Source: JALSHZ01 sp964614535 (GTDB lineage: Bacteria; Pseudomonadota; Gammaproteobacteria; UWMA-0217). Taken from it: a DNA stretch of 64,000 bases. The first letter of the stretch is position 1. The number at the start of each line of letters is the position of its first letter. Of this stretch, positions 7,997 to 16,887 are shown piece after piece. The notes under the pieces are model-generated. The model did not search any database. It worked only from the letters and a program-made list of their open reading frames with translations, and was not told where the DNA came from. Location of the stretch: the NCBI GenBank assembly GCA_964614535.1, contig CAZTOZ010000048.1:94182-158181 (forward strand), in the 5' to 3' direction. A program made the position numbers and the translations under genes.

Positions 7997-8617
7997 ATGG
8001 AGTTCGACCCCGGATGCCGACGCTGTCCCCGCCTGCGCCACCATCTCGCCCGGCTGCGGGCGCAGTATCCCGACTACCACAATGGGCCGGTGCCCTCGTT
8101 CGGTGATGCCGACGCACCGCTGCTGATCGTCGGTCTGGCGCCGGGGCTCCACGGCGCCAACGCCAGTGGCCGGGTGTTCACCGGCGATCGTTCGGGTGAT
8201 CTGCTGTTTGCGACGCTGTACCGCTTCGGGTTTTGCGACCGGCCGGTGTCGCGCGCCATCGACGACGGCATGCGTCTCAGCCGCTGCCGCATCACCAATG
8301 CGGTGCGCTGCGTACCGCCCGGCAATCGGCCCAATGCCACCGAGCTGCGGCGCTGCGGTGAGTATCTGCGCACCGAGCTGGTGACTGGGATGCCACGGGT
8401 GATCGTCGCGTTGGGTCGGGTCGCGCACGACAGCGTGCTGCGGGCGCTGCGTCTGCCGCTGGCGGCCCACCGTTTCGCTCACCTCGCCGAACACCGCCTC
8501 GAGCACGGTGGCATATTGCTCGACAGCTACCACTGCAGTCGCTACAACGTGCAGACCGGGCGGTTGACGCCGGTGATGTTCGAGCAGGTGTTCCACCGCG
8601 CGAGGGCGTTGCTGTGA
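7997..8617 (+). CDS. uracil-DNA glycosylase, family 5 (UDGb) type
   Basis: This 206-residue DNA repair enzyme has motif A GLAPGLHGANASGR followed by VFTGDRSGDLL, and a C-terminal SYHCSRYNVQTGRLT motif as in family 5 glycosylases. Cys7 and Cys10 plus two later cysteines (RCVPPGNRP and ELRRCGEYL) would bind the 4Fe-4S cluster typical of families 4 and 5. The start at 7997 removes an upstream extension that overlaps the terminator. It overlaps uvrC by 4 bases, coupling base excision and nucleotide excision repair genes. Confidence 0.88.
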   Translation: MEFDPGCRRCPRLRHHLARLRAQYPDYHNGPVPSFGDADAPLLIVGLAPGLHGANASGRVFTGDRSGDLLFATLYRFGFCDRPVSRAIDDGMRLSRCRITNAVRCVPPGNRPNATELRRCGEYLRTELVTGMPRVIVALGRVAHDSVLRALRLPLAAHRFAHLAEHRLEHGGILLDSYHCSRYNVQTGRLTPVMFEQVFHRARALL

Positions 8618-10434
8618 GTGGCGCGTTCGACCACCGCGCGGTATTGGCCACATTGCCGGCGGCGCCGGGCGTCTACCGCATGCTCGATGCCGGTGGCGAG
8701 CTGCTCTATGTGGGCAAGGCGAAGAACCTGAAGAGGCGGGTGGCCAGCTACTTCACCAAAGGGCGGAACACGCTGCGCATCCGCCGGATGGTGGCGCAGA
8801 TACGGGATATCCAGATCACCGTCACCGAGACCGAGGCCGAGGCGCTGCTGCTGGAGAGCAACCTGATCAAGCAGCACCGCCCGCGCTACAACATCCTGCT
8901 GCGTGACGACAAGTCCTACCCTTACATCCACGTCTCCACCGAGAGCGAGTTTCCCCGTCTGAGCTTCCACCGTGGCGCGCGTAGCGGCAAGGGGCGCTAT
9001 TTCGGCCCCTATCCGTCGGCGACGGCGGTGCGCTTCACCCTGAACCAGCTGCAGAAACTGTTCAAGGTGCGGCTCTGCGAGGACAGCTATTTCCGCAACC
9101 GGTCCCGGCCTTGTCTGCAGTATCAGATCAAGCGCTGTTCGGCGCCCTGCGTCGATCTGATCACGCCGGCGGCCTATCGCCGCGACGTCGACGATGCCAT
9201 GCGTTTTCTCGCCGGCAAGAGCGACGAGCTGATCGCCGAGCAGGTGAAGAAGATGGAGCAGGCGTCGGCGCGGCTGGAATTCGAGCGGGCCGCCGAATAC
9301 CGTGACCAGATCGAGCTGATGCGCCGCATTGCCCAGCAGCAGTACATCAGCGGCGCCCGGGGGGATGTTGACGTGGTCGCCGTGGCGATCGAGCAGGGCA
9401 TGGCCTGTGTCCAGGTGTTCTATGTCCGTGGTGGCAACAGCCTGGGCAATCGCGCGTTCTTCCCCCGCCTGCCGGACAAGGGGGCCGATGCGCGTGAGGT
9501 GCTGGCCGCCTTTCTCGGCCAGTACTATGCGGCGCGGGAGATTCCGGCCGAGATCATCGTCAACGTGGCGTTGGAGGAACAGTCGGTGATCGAAGCGATG
9601 TTGCGGCTGCGCCGGGAGGGGCGGGTGGCGCTGAAAAGCCGGGTACGGGGCGATCGCGCCCACTGGCTGGCGATGGCCGAGCGCAATGCTCGCGTGGCCC
9701 TCCGTGCCCGGCTCGACTCCCGCGATACCGTGCGTGGTCGCTACGAGGATCTCCAGGAGCGGCTTGGGCTCGATGAAGTGCCGAAGCGGATGGAGTGTTT
9801 CGACATCTCCCACACCCAGGGGGAGGCAACGGTGGCCGCCTGTGTGGTTTTCGGCGAAGAGGGACCGCTCACCGGCGACTACCGCCGCTTCAACATCAGC
9901 GGCATCACCCCGGGGGACGACTACGCCGCGATGCGTCAGGCGCTGACGCGGCGCTACCGGCGACTGGCCGAGGGGGAGGGTGAGCTGCCCGACCTGCTGT
10001 TCATCGATGGTGGCCGTGGTCAGCTCCATCAGGCGGAGAGGGTACTGGACGACTTCCAGATTCAGGGGGTCATCCTGATCGGCGTTGCCAAGGGGGAGGG
10101 CCGCAAGGCCGGGCTGGAGACGCTGTTCGTCTCGGGGCAGGCACAGGGGATCTCACTGCCGCCCGACAGCCCCGCGCTCCAGTTGGTGTTGCATATCCGG
10201 GACGAGGCCCATCGCTTCGCCATCACTGGTCATCGCAAGCGCCGCGCCAGGGCGCGGGTCAGCTCCACGCTGGAGGAGATCCCCGGCCTCGGGCCGAAGC
10301 GCCGCCAGGCGTTGCTCAAGCATTTCGGTGGCATCCGCGCCATTGCCGGCGCCAGTGTCGAGGAGTTGGCCAAGGTGCCGGGCATCAGCCGCAGGCTGGC
10401 GGAGGCGATCTACGCGGCCCACCACGACCGCTGA
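8614..10434 (+). CDS. uvrC: excinuclease ABC subunit C
   Basis: This 606-residue nuclease makes both incisions in nucleotide excision repair. The N-terminal GIY-YIG domain (PGVYRMLD...LLYVGKAKNLKRRV), central UVR motif (about 205-240), RNase H-like endonuclease region (FDISHTQGEATVAA, FIDGGRGQL) and C-terminal helix-hairpin-helix pair (IPGLGPKRRQALL, VPGISRRLAEAI) are all present. The GTG start overlaps the glycosylase stop (GTGA). Length is normal, and the placement uvrY-uvrC-pgsA follows the gammaproteobacterial pattern. Confidence 0.97.
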   Translation: MSGAFDHRAVLATLPAAPGVYRMLDAGGELLYVGKAKNLKRRVASYFTKGRNTLRIRRMVAQIRDIQITVTETEAEALLLESNLIKQHRPRYNILLRDDKSYPYIHVSTESEFPRLSFHRGARSGKGRYFGPYPSATAVRFTLNQLQKLFKVRLCEDSYFRNRSRPCLQYQIKRCSAPCVDLITPAAYRRDVDDAMRFLAGKSDELIAEQVKKMEQASARLEFERAAEYRDQIELMRRIAQQQYISGARGDVDVVAVAIEQGMACVQVFYVRGGNSLGNRAFFPRLPDKGADAREVLAAFLGQYYAAREIPAEIIVNVALEEQSVIEAMLRLRREGRVALKSRVRGDRAHWLAMAERNARVALRARLDSRDTVRGRYEDLQERLGLDEVPKRMECFDISHTQGEATVAACVVFGEEGPLTGDYRRFNISGITPGDDYAAMRQALTRRYRRLAEGEGELPDLLFIDGGRGQLHQAERVLDDFQIQGVILIGVAKGEGRKAGLETLFVSGQAQGISLPPDSPALQLVLHIRDEAHRFAITGHRKRRARARVSSTLEEIPGLGPKRRQALLKHFGGIRAIAGASVEELAKVPGISRRLAEAIYAAHHDR

Positions 10435-10527
10435 CGTCGGTGCCACGGGTCGGCGACGGTAAGACCCTCGCTATCGGCGCTTCAGGATGAATGTGACGAG
10501 CTGCTCATGCTGCTAGAATGGCCGCCC

Positions 10528-11070
10528 ATGGATTTCAATGTCCCCAATCTGTTGACGCTGGCGCGGATCCTCCTGATTCCGGCCGTGTTGATCGTCTTCT
10601 ACCTGCCGGTCGAGCAGGCCGGCCCGCTGGCGGCGATTCTGTTCGCTGTCGCCGGCATCACCGACTGGCTCGATGGTTATCTGGCGCGGCGGCTCAACCA
10701 GATGTCCCGTTTCGGCGCCTTTCTCGATCCGGTGGCGGACAAGATGATGGTCGCCGCGGCGCTGCTGCTGATCGTCGATCACTATGGCGGAGTCTGGGTG
10801 ACGGCGGCAGCGGTCATCATCATCGGTCGCGAGATCGCCATCTCGGCGCTGCGGGAGTGGATGGCGCAGATCGGTGATCGCCGCAAGGTCGCCGTCTCCT
10901 ATCTCGGCAAGCTCAAGACCACCGCGCAGATGTTCGCGCTCTTCTTCCTGCTCTACCAGCAACCCCTGCTGGGATTGCCCACTTTGCAGATCGGATTCGT
11001 GCTGCTGGCGATCTCCGCGGTGCTGACATTGTGGTCGATGTTCAACTATCTTCGTCTCGCGCTGGAGTGA
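10528..11070 (+). CDS. pgsA: CDP-diacylglycerol-glycerol-3-phosphate 3-phosphatidyltransferase
   Basis: This 180-residue inner-membrane enzyme makes phosphatidylglycerol phosphate. The CDP-alcohol phosphotransferase motif is clear (DWLDGYLARR...GAFLDPVADK), with four or five hydrophobic segments. The start MDFNVPNLLTLAR aligns with E. coli PgsA (MQFNIPTLLTL), so the ATG at 10528 is preferred to the in-frame ATG at 10507. A -10-like TAGAAT at 10514-10519 suggests a transcript starting only a base or two before this ATG. tRNA-Gly follows downstream. Confidence 0.95.
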   Translation: MDFNVPNLLTLARILLIPAVLIVFYLPVEQAGPLAAILFAVAGITDWLDGYLARRLNQMSRFGAFLDPVADKMMVAAALLLIVDHYGGVWVTAAAVIIIGREIAISALREWMAQIGDRRKVAVSYLGKLKTTAQMFALFFLLYQQPLLGLPTLQIGFVLLAISAVLTLWSMFNYLRLALE

Positions 11071-11082
11071 GGTCGGGCAGGG

Positions 11083-11110
11083 TTGACATCATCCGGAAAA
11101 TACCGATAAT
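11083..11110 (+). promoter_or_regulatory. sigma70-type promoter for tRNA-Gly(GCC)
   Basis: A consensus -35 TTGACA (11083-11088) is followed after 16 bases by GATAAT (11105-11110). The tRNA begins at 11123, leaving a leader of about 6 bases. Confidence 0.8.
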
Positions 11111-11122
11111 GCTGCCCTCGAC

Positions 11123-11198
11123 GCGGGAATAGCTCAGTTGGTAGAGCACAACCTTGCCAAGGTTGGGGTCGCGAGTTCGAATCTCGTTTCCCGCTCCA
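11123..11198 (+). tRNA. tRNA-Gly(GCC)
   Basis: A 76-base cloverleaf with a GCGGGAA/TTCCCGC acceptor stem, the anticodon loop TTGCCAA (anticodon GCC) on a CAACC/GGTTG stem, a GTTCGAATC T-arm and an encoded CCA end. Confidence 0.97.
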
Positions 11199-11210
11199 GA
11201 TTCCATGAAA

Positions 11211-11236
11211 AAGCCTCGCCTACGCGGGGCTTTTTT
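11211..11236 (+). terminator. intrinsic terminator after tRNA-Gly
   Basis: A 9-bp stem (11211-11219 with 11224-11232, one G-T pair) with a 4-base loop runs into TTTTTT. It lies between tRNA-Gly and tRNA-Cys, so the latter probably has its own promoter; a TATCAT at 11274-11279 is a candidate -10. Confidence 0.8.
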
Positions 11237-11295
11237 GTCTCGGACAGTCGGTGAAACGGCAGTCAAAAGCTGTTATCATCCGCGCTTCGAATTCT

Positions 11296-11369
11296 GGCTG
11301 AGTGGCAGAGTGGTTATGCAGCGGCCTGCAAAGCCGTGGACCTCGGTTCGATTCCGGGCTCAGCCTCCA
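11296..11369 (+). tRNA. tRNA-Cys(GCA)
   Basis: A 74-base cloverleaf with GGCTGAG/CTCAGCC acceptor stem, anticodon loop CTGCAAA (anticodon GCA), T-arm GTTCGATTC and encoded CCA. Confidence 0.96.
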
Positions 11370-11393
11370 TCTTTCCCTGATACCCTCTTTCCC

Positions 11394-11480
11394 GCCCGGG
11401 TGGCGAAATTGGTAGACGCAAGGGACTTAAAATCCCTCGGTGGCGACACCGTGCCGGTTCGATTCCGGCCCCGGGCACCA
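11394..11480 (+). tRNA. tRNA-Leu(TAA)
   Basis: An 87-base class II tRNA with a long variable arm, GCCCGGG/CCCGGGC acceptor stem, anticodon stem AGGGA/TCCCT with loop CTTAAAA (anticodon TAA) and encoded CCA. It lies 24 bases after tRNA-Cys. Confidence 0.97.
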
Positions 11481-11511
11481 GGGAACCAGCCAAGGTTCGT
11501 GCCGCCGCCCG

Positions 11512-12894
11512 ATGAGCCAGCGAGTCGAAAGCCTCCCCTACTATGCCGATACCGGGCCACTGTTCGCACAGGTCGCCAACTGGCGCTGGGCGATCTTCCT
11601 CGATAGCGGGCCGCCGGCTGCGCGGCAAGGGCGTTACGACATCATCGCGGCCGAGCCGACCATTACCCTGGTCACGCGCGGCGCGACCACCGAGATCGAA
11701 TCGGCGTCGGGTGTCACCACCTCGAGCGACGACCCTTTTGCATTGCTGCGTCGGGCGCTGGGCCGCCGGTTGCCCGCTATCGGCGGGCTGCCTTTCTGTG
11801 GTGGGGCGCTGGGGTATTTCGGCTACGATCTCGGGCGGCGCGTCGAGCGTCTGCCCGACGAGGCCCTCGACGACCGTGGCCTGCCGGAGATGGCGGTTGG
11901 TATCTACGACTGGGCGTTGGTGGTCGATCATCGGCGGCGCCGCAGCCACCTCGTCTCGGCCGGGCGCGACGCGGCGACCGCAGAGCGTTGGGGGCGACTG
12001 TTGCGGCTTTTTTCGGCACCGCGGCGGCCACCGCCGGCCGCCCCGTTCCTCACCCGGGGCGAGGTGGAGACGACGCTGCCCCCGGCGGCCTACCGGGACG
12101 GCTTCGAGCGCATCCAGCGCTACATCCGGGATGGTGATTGCTACCAGGTCAACTATGCCCAGCGCTTCAGTGTCGCTTGCGAAGGGGATCCGTGGAGCCT
12201 CTATCGCGCGCTGCGCCACGCCAATCCCGCGCCCTTCTCTGCCTGGTTGAACCTGCCGTTCGTGCAGATTCTCTCCGCCTCGCCGGAGCGTTTCCTGGCG
12301 TTGCGGGCGGGGCGGGTCACGACCCAGCCGATCAAGGGCACGGCGCGGCGCAGTGACGACCCGGTCGCGGATGAGGCGGCCGCCGCGGCACTGTCGGCCA
12401 GCGTCAAGGATCGGGCCGAGAACGTGATGATCGTCGATCTGCTGCGCAACGACCTCAGCAAGAGCGCGGCGCCGTTCAGTGTACGGGTGCCGAAGCTGTT
12501 CGAAGTGCAGAGCTTTGCCACCGTGCACCATCTGGTCAGCACCGTCACCGCCACGCTGCGGCCGGGGCGGGATGCGCTCGACCTGTTGCGTGGCTGCTTT
12601 CCCGGTGGTTCGATCACCGGCGCGCCGAAGATCCGTGCGATGGAGATCATCGACGAGCTGGAGCGGGTGCGGCGGGGACCCTACTGTGGCTGCATCGGTT
12701 ACATCGGCTTCGATGGCGACATGGACACCAATATCGTCATCCGCAGTTTCACGGTACAGCAGGGGCAGATGGATTTCTGGGCCGGTGGCGGCATCGTGAT
12801 CGACTCCGACTGCGCGGCGGAGTACCGCGAGACGCTGGACAAAGCCCGCGCGTTGCGCGTGTTAATCGATCGCTTCCACGCTGGGGGGCGATAA
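11512..12894 (+). CDS. pabB: aminodeoxychorismate synthase component I
   Basis: This 460-residue chorismate-utilising enzyme makes 4-amino-4-deoxychorismate for folate. The PIKGTARR motif carries the active-site Lys that distinguishes PabB from TrpE (which has PIAGT). Other conserved segments are DGDCYQVNYAQRF, SVKDRAENVMIVDLLRNDL and GSITGAPKIRAMEIID. The start MSQRVESLPYY at 11512 follows tRNA-Leu by about 30 bases; the longer frame would run into the tRNA. Length matches E. coli PabB. Confidence 0.94.
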   Translation: MSQRVESLPYYADTGPLFAQVANWRWAIFLDSGPPAARQGRYDIIAAEPTITLVTRGATTEIESASGVTTSSDDPFALLRRALGRRLPAIGGLPFCGGALGYFGYDLGRRVERLPDEALDDRGLPEMAVGIYDWALVVDHRRRRSHLVSAGRDAATAERWGRLLRLFSAPRRPPPAAPFLTRGEVETTLPPAAYRDGFERIQRYIRDGDCYQVNYAQRFSVACEGDPWSLYRALRHANPAPFSAWLNLPFVQILSASPERFLALRAGRVTTQPIKGTARRSDDPVADEAAAAALSASVKDRAENVMIVDLLRNDLSKSAAPFSVRVPKLFEVQSFATVHHLVSTVTATLRPGRDALDLLRGCFPGGSITGAPKIRAMEIIDELERVRRGPYCGCIGYIGFDGDMDTNIVIRSFTVQQGQMDFWAGGGIVIDSDCAAEYRETLDKARALRVLIDRFHAGGR

Positions 12895-12924
12895 TGGTGC
12901 CCACCACCCATCCCAGAGGAAGCG

Positions 12925-13710
12925 ATGATTTTTCGTCAACTGTTCGAACCCGACTCCTGTACCTACACCTATCTGCTCGGCTGTGAGGAGAGTGGCCAGG
13001 CGCTGCTCATCGATCCGGTCATCGACACCGCCGAGCGTGACCTGCAAGTGGTCCGCGAGCTGGGTCTGACGCTCGTCTACACGCTGGAGACCCACATCCA
13101 TGCCGACCACCTCACCGGCGCCCGCAAGCTGAAGGCGCTGGCTGGCAGTCGTATCGTCGTGCCGGCGATGGACCGTCTCGAATGCGCCGATCTCGGCGTC
13201 GAGGAGGGCAGGCCGTTCCAGATGGGCAGTGTCACGCTGCAGCCGCTCCACACCCCGGGCCATACCGCCACCCACCATGCCTATCGTATGGACAATGGCA
13301 TGCAGCCGGTGCTCTTCACCGGCGATGCACTGTTGATCGAAGCCTGCGGCCGTACCGACTTCCAGTCGGGTGATCCCCATGCGCTCTATCGCAGCATCCA
13401 CGAAAAGTTCTTCCGCCTGCCGGACGAGACGCTGGTCTATCCCGCCCACGACTACGAGCGGCGCCAGATCACCACCATCGGCCAGGAGAAGGCGCGCAAT
13501 CCCCGCCTTGGCGACAACCGCGGCGAAGCGGCATTCGTCGAGATCATGACGGGGCTGAACCTGCCCTATCCGCGCAAGATCGACTTTGCCGTGCCCGGCA
13601 ACGAGGCCTGCGGGCGTTGCCCCGACAACGTGCCCGAGGCGTATCGCGGCCCCTGCGACATCGAGACGCTGCCGTCGGCCCGGTCGGCCCGGGTCGGTGA
13701 CCAGGGGTGA
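12925..13710 (+). CDS. persulfide dioxygenase (ETHE1/PDO-like metallo-beta-lactamase fold)
   Basis: This 261-residue enzyme has the metal motif H57-I-H59-A-D61-H62, then HTPGH (109-113), FTGDALLIEACGRTDF (131-146) and YPAHDY (172-177), the ETHE1/PDO pattern. Such enzymes oxidise glutathione persulfide to sulfite using mononuclear iron and oxygen. After the family-typical AVPGNEACG the protein continues about 30 residues with extra cysteines (Cys232, Cys244). It lies just upstream of a hydrolase and glutathione reductase, and in the same window as fccAB, which fits sulfide oxidation. A glyoxalase II role is less likely. Confidence 0.85.
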   Translation: MIFRQLFEPDSCTYTYLLGCEESGQALLIDPVIDTAERDLQVVRELGLTLVYTLETHIHADHLTGARKLKALAGSRIVVPAMDRLECADLGVEEGRPFQMGSVTLQPLHTPGHTATHHAYRMDNGMQPVLFTGDALLIEACGRTDFQSGDPHALYRSIHEKFFRLPDETLVYPAHDYERRQITTIGQEKARNPRLGDNRGEAAFVEIMTGLNLPYPRKIDFAVPGNEACGRCPDNVPEAYRGPCDIETLPSARSARVGDQG

Positions 13711-14651
13711 GTGGTTTCCGCCCCGCCTGGTGGTTGCCGGGGCCCCATCTGCAAACGCTCTGGCCGACGTTCTTCCGTCGCCGGCCGTCGCTGCCGCTGG
13801 CGTGGGAGCGTCTGACGCTGGACGATGGCGACTTTCTCGATCTGGCGTGGTTGCGCCGGGAGACGCCACGGCCGCTGATCCTGCTGCTCCACGGCCTCGA
13901 AGGGTCGCTCCGTTCTCACTACGCCGGGCCGTTGATGCAGGCTTTCGATGCCGCCGGCTTCGATGTCTGCTTCATGCACTTCCGAGGTTGCAGCGGCGAG
14001 CCAAACCGCCTCGACCGCGGCTATCACAGTGGTGATACCGGTGACCTGCGGCAGGTGGTGGCCAGGCTCGTCGACGAACGCGGCGCGCCGCTGGCGGGTG
14101 CCGCCGGCATCTCGCTCGGTGGCAACGTCCTGCTCAAATGGCTGGGTGAGGCGGGCGCGGCGGCACCGGTGGCGCGTGCGGCCGCGGTGTCGGTCCCGTA
14201 TCGGCTCGCCGATGCCGCGCGCCGGATGGATCATGGCTTCTCCCGCCTCTACCAGCGCCACCTGGTGGCACGCATGCGGCGGAAGTATCTCGCCAAGTTT
14301 CGTAATCGGTCCGCGCCGCTCGAGGTCGATGTCACCCGGCTGCGCCGTTTCGTCGATTTCGACGAGCGGGTGACGGCGCCGCTGCATGGTTTTGCCGGTG
14401 CCGCCGACTACTACCGGCGCAGCAGCAGTCGTCGATTCCTGCCGTCGATCCGCGTGCCGACGCTGTTGATCCACGCCAGCGACGACCCTTTCGTCTATCC
14501 CGACACGGTGCCGACGGCGGCCGAGCTGCCGGCCTGCCTGCGGCTGGAGTGCTCGCCACGGGGCGGGCACGTGGGGTTTGTCGGCGGACGTTGGCCGTGG
14601 CGGCCAGAGTACTGGCTCGACGCCCGTCTGGTGCGCTGGTTCCGATCGTGA
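13707..14651 (+). CDS. YheT-type alpha/beta hydrolase
   Basis: This 314-residue protein starts with GTG overlapping the dioxygenase stop (GTGA). It has the LLLHGLEGS oxyanion region, the nucleophile elbow GISLGGN (Ser136), an acid in LLIHASDDPFV and a C-terminal His in GGHVGF. The N-terminal PAWWLPGPHLQTLWPTFFRR is characteristic of the YheT/EMB8 family. Substrate unknown; family members are esterase-like cytosolic enzymes. Confidence 0.88.
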   Translation: MSGFRPAWWLPGPHLQTLWPTFFRRRPSLPLAWERLTLDDGDFLDLAWLRRETPRPLILLLHGLEGSLRSHYAGPLMQAFDAAGFDVCFMHFRGCSGEPNRLDRGYHSGDTGDLRQVVARLVDERGAPLAGAAGISLGGNVLLKWLGEAGAAAPVARAAAVSVPYRLADAARRMDHGFSRLYQRHLVARMRRKYLAKFRNRSAPLEVDVTRLRRFVDFDERVTAPLHGFAGAADYYRRSSSRRFLPSIRVPTLLIHASDDPFVYPDTVPTAAELPACLRLECSPRGGHVGFVGGRWPWRPEYWLDARLVRWFRS

Positions 14652-14706
14652 AGCGGCCGGCGAAAACTGGCAAACTCGCGGCTGTGACAACTTTTCCGGA
14701 GTATCG

Positions 14707-16056
14707 ATGACCCACCACTACGATCTCATTGCCATCGGCGCCGGCAGCGGTGGTCTCTCCATCGTCGAGCGTGCCGCCCGTCATGGTGCCCGCTGCGCCG
14801 TCGTCGAGGCCGGTCGGCTCGGCGGCACCTGCGTCAACGTCGGTTGCGTGCCGAAGAAGGTGATGTGGTACGGCGCCTCGCTGGCCCATGCCCTGCAGGA
14901 TGCCCCGGACTACGGCTTCGACGTCGATCTGCGCGGCTTCGACTGGGCCGGGCTGAAGCGCCGCCGCGACCGCTACGTGGCCGACATCAACCGCTGGTAC
15001 CACAGCTTTCTCGCCGATTCGGAGATCGACGAGATCCGCGGCCACGCCCGTTTCGTCGATGCCCGCACGCTGGTGGTGGACGGCCGGCACTACAGGGCCG
15101 ACCATATCGTCGTCGCGCCGGGCAGCCGCCCCATCGTGCCCGAATTGCCCGGTGCCGGGCTCGGCATCACCTCGGACGGTTTCTTCGAGCTGGAGAGGTT
15201 GCCGGCGCGGGTGGCCATCGTCGGCAGTGGCTATATCGCGGTGGAGATCGCTGGAGTGCTCAACGCGCTGGGCAGCGAGGTGACGCTGTTTCTGCGCAAG
15301 GAACATCTGCTGCGCGAGTTCGACGCGATGCTTCGTGAAGGGTTGATGGAGGAGATGCTCGCCGCCGGAGTCAACATCTTGCCCCAGACCCGGATCGGTC
15401 GCGTCGAACGGCAGGACGACGGGCGGTTGACGCTGTTTTGCGATGGCGGGCAGGCTTTCGCAAACCACGATGCGCTGATCTGGGCCATCGGCCGCGCGCC
15501 CAACACCGCCGGGCTCGATCTGGAGAAGGCCGGCATCGAAACCGACGATCGTGGTCATATCGTCACCGACGCCTATCAGAACACCAATGTCTCTGGCATC
15601 TACGCCGTCGGCGACGTCACCGGCCGGGCCCAGCTCACCCCGGTCGCCATCGCCGCGGCGCGCCGGCTCGGCGACCGGCTGTTCGGTGGCCGGCCCGAAC
15701 GCAAACTGGACTACGATCTGATCCCCAGCGTGGTCTTCACCCATCCGCCCATCGCCACCGTCGGCCTCACCGAATCGCAGGCGCGGGCCCAGCATGGTGC
15801 GGCGGTGAAGATCTACCAGAGCCGCTTCACGCCGATGTACCACGCTTTCACCCGTCATCCGCAGAAGATGAGCATGAAGCTGGTCACCGTGGGCGCCAAG
15901 GAGAGGATCGTCGGTTGCCATATCATCGGCCTCGGCGCCGACGAGATGTTGCAGGGATTTGCCGTCGCCATCCGCATGGGGGCGACCAAGCAGGATCTGG
16001 ACGATACCATCGCCATTCATCCCACCGCTGCCGAAGAACTGGTGACGATGCGTTGA
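14707..16056 (+). CDS. gor: glutathione-disulfide reductase
   Basis: This 449-residue flavoprotein has the FAD motif GAGSGGLS, the redox pair Cys42/Cys47 in GGTCVNVGCVPKK, the pyridine-nucleotide motif VGSGYIAVEIAG and the C-terminal HPTAAEELVT with the active-site His. The start at 14707 (MTHHYDLIAIG) is set by the FAD-binding strand. It regenerates GSH using NADPH. Its position after persulfide dioxygenase suggests a shared role in glutathione and persulfide metabolism. Confidence 0.93.
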   Translation: MTHHYDLIAIGAGSGGLSIVERAARHGARCAVVEAGRLGGTCVNVGCVPKKVMWYGASLAHALQDAPDYGFDVDLRGFDWAGLKRRRDRYVADINRWYHSFLADSEIDEIRGHARFVDARTLVVDGRHYRADHIVVAPGSRPIVPELPGAGLGITSDGFFELERLPARVAIVGSGYIAVEIAGVLNALGSEVTLFLRKEHLLREFDAMLREGLMEEMLAAGVNILPQTRIGRVERQDDGRLTLFCDGGQAFANHDALIWAIGRAPNTAGLDLEKAGIETDDRGHIVTDAYQNTNVSGIYAVGDVTGRAQLTPVAIAAARRLGDRLFGGRPERKLDYDLIPSVVFTHPPIATVGLTESQARAQHGAAVKIYQSRFTPMYHAFTRHPQKMSMKLVTVGAKERIVGCHIIGLGADEMLQGFAVAIRMGATKQDLDDTIAIHPTAAEELVTMR

Positions 16057-16067
16057 GGAGGACGGGA

Positions 16068-16853
16068 ATGCGCTGGTTATTGCTGATGATCGCGTTGTTG
16101 CACGGGGGCGTTGCCGGCGCCGGGGAGGTGCTGCGGCTGGCCACCACCACCAGCACCGAGAACTCGGGGTTGTTGCGGGCCATCCTGCCCGACTTCGAGC
16201 AGCGGACCGGGATCCGCGTCCATGTCATCGCCGTGGGTACCGGCAAGGCGTTGCGGATGGGGCGCGACGGCGACGTCGATGTGGTGCTGGTCCATGCCCG
16301 GCCGGCCGAAGAGCGGTTCGTCGCCGAGGGCTATGGTGTCGAGCGTCACCCGGTGATGCACAACGACTTCGTCATCGTCGGGCCGGCCGATGATCCCGCC
16401 GGCGTGGCCATGGCCACCGATGTGACGATGGCGTTGCGGCGTATTGCCGGCCACAAGGTCCGTTTCGTCTCCCGTGGCGACGACTCCGGCACCCACAAGA
16501 AGGAGATGAGCCTGTGGCGGGCCGCCGGTCTGGCGCCGGCCGGGGCGTGGTATCTCCAGGCCGGGCAGGGGATGGGCAAGGTGTTGCAGATGGCCAGCGA
16601 AATGCAGGCCTATACGATGACCGATCGTGGCACTTGGCTGGCGATGCGTGACAAGCTCGATCTGAAGCTGCTCTATGCCGGTGACGAACGGCTGTTCAAT
16701 CCCTACGGCATCATCGCCGTGGATCCCCGGCGCCACCCCGACGTCAACCACGACGCCGCGCAGCGGCTGATCGAGTGGTTCACCTCGGCGGAGACCCGGC
16801 AACGCATCGCCGACTTCAGGGTGGGCGGCGAGCCGCTGTTCGTGCCGGACTGA
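16068..16853 (+). CDS. tupA: tungstate-binding periplasmic protein, TupA-like
   Basis: This 261-residue exported protein has a short signal peptide (MRWLLLMIALLHGGVAGA) followed by LRLATTTSTENSGLL, the oxyanion-binding signature of TupA. Later segments RGDDSGTHKKE and MTDRGTWLAM are also typical. AGGAGG sits just upstream of the ATG. No TupB permease or TupC ATPase follows; the next gene is convergent. It is therefore an orphan in this window and must use a transporter encoded elsewhere or act as a sensor. Confidence 0.86.
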   Translation: MRWLLLMIALLHGGVAGAGEVLRLATTTSTENSGLLRAILPDFEQRTGIRVHVIAVGTGKALRMGRDGDVDVVLVHARPAEERFVAEGYGVERHPVMHNDFVIVGPADDPAGVAMATDVTMALRRIAGHKVRFVSRGDDSGTHKKEMSLWRAAGLAPAGAWYLQAGQGMGKVLQMASEMQAYTMTDRGTWLAMRDKLDLKLLYAGDERLFNPYGIIAVDPRRHPDVNHDAAQRLIEWFTSAETRQRIADFRVGGEPLFVPD

Positions 16854-16887
16854 ACCAGGTTCCGGGGCGGGAGTTCCGGCGCCCGTC

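Noticed and set aside
11394..11511. Longer start for pabB at 11440
   Set aside because: It would begin inside tRNA-Leu; the conserved PabB N-terminus begins at 11512.
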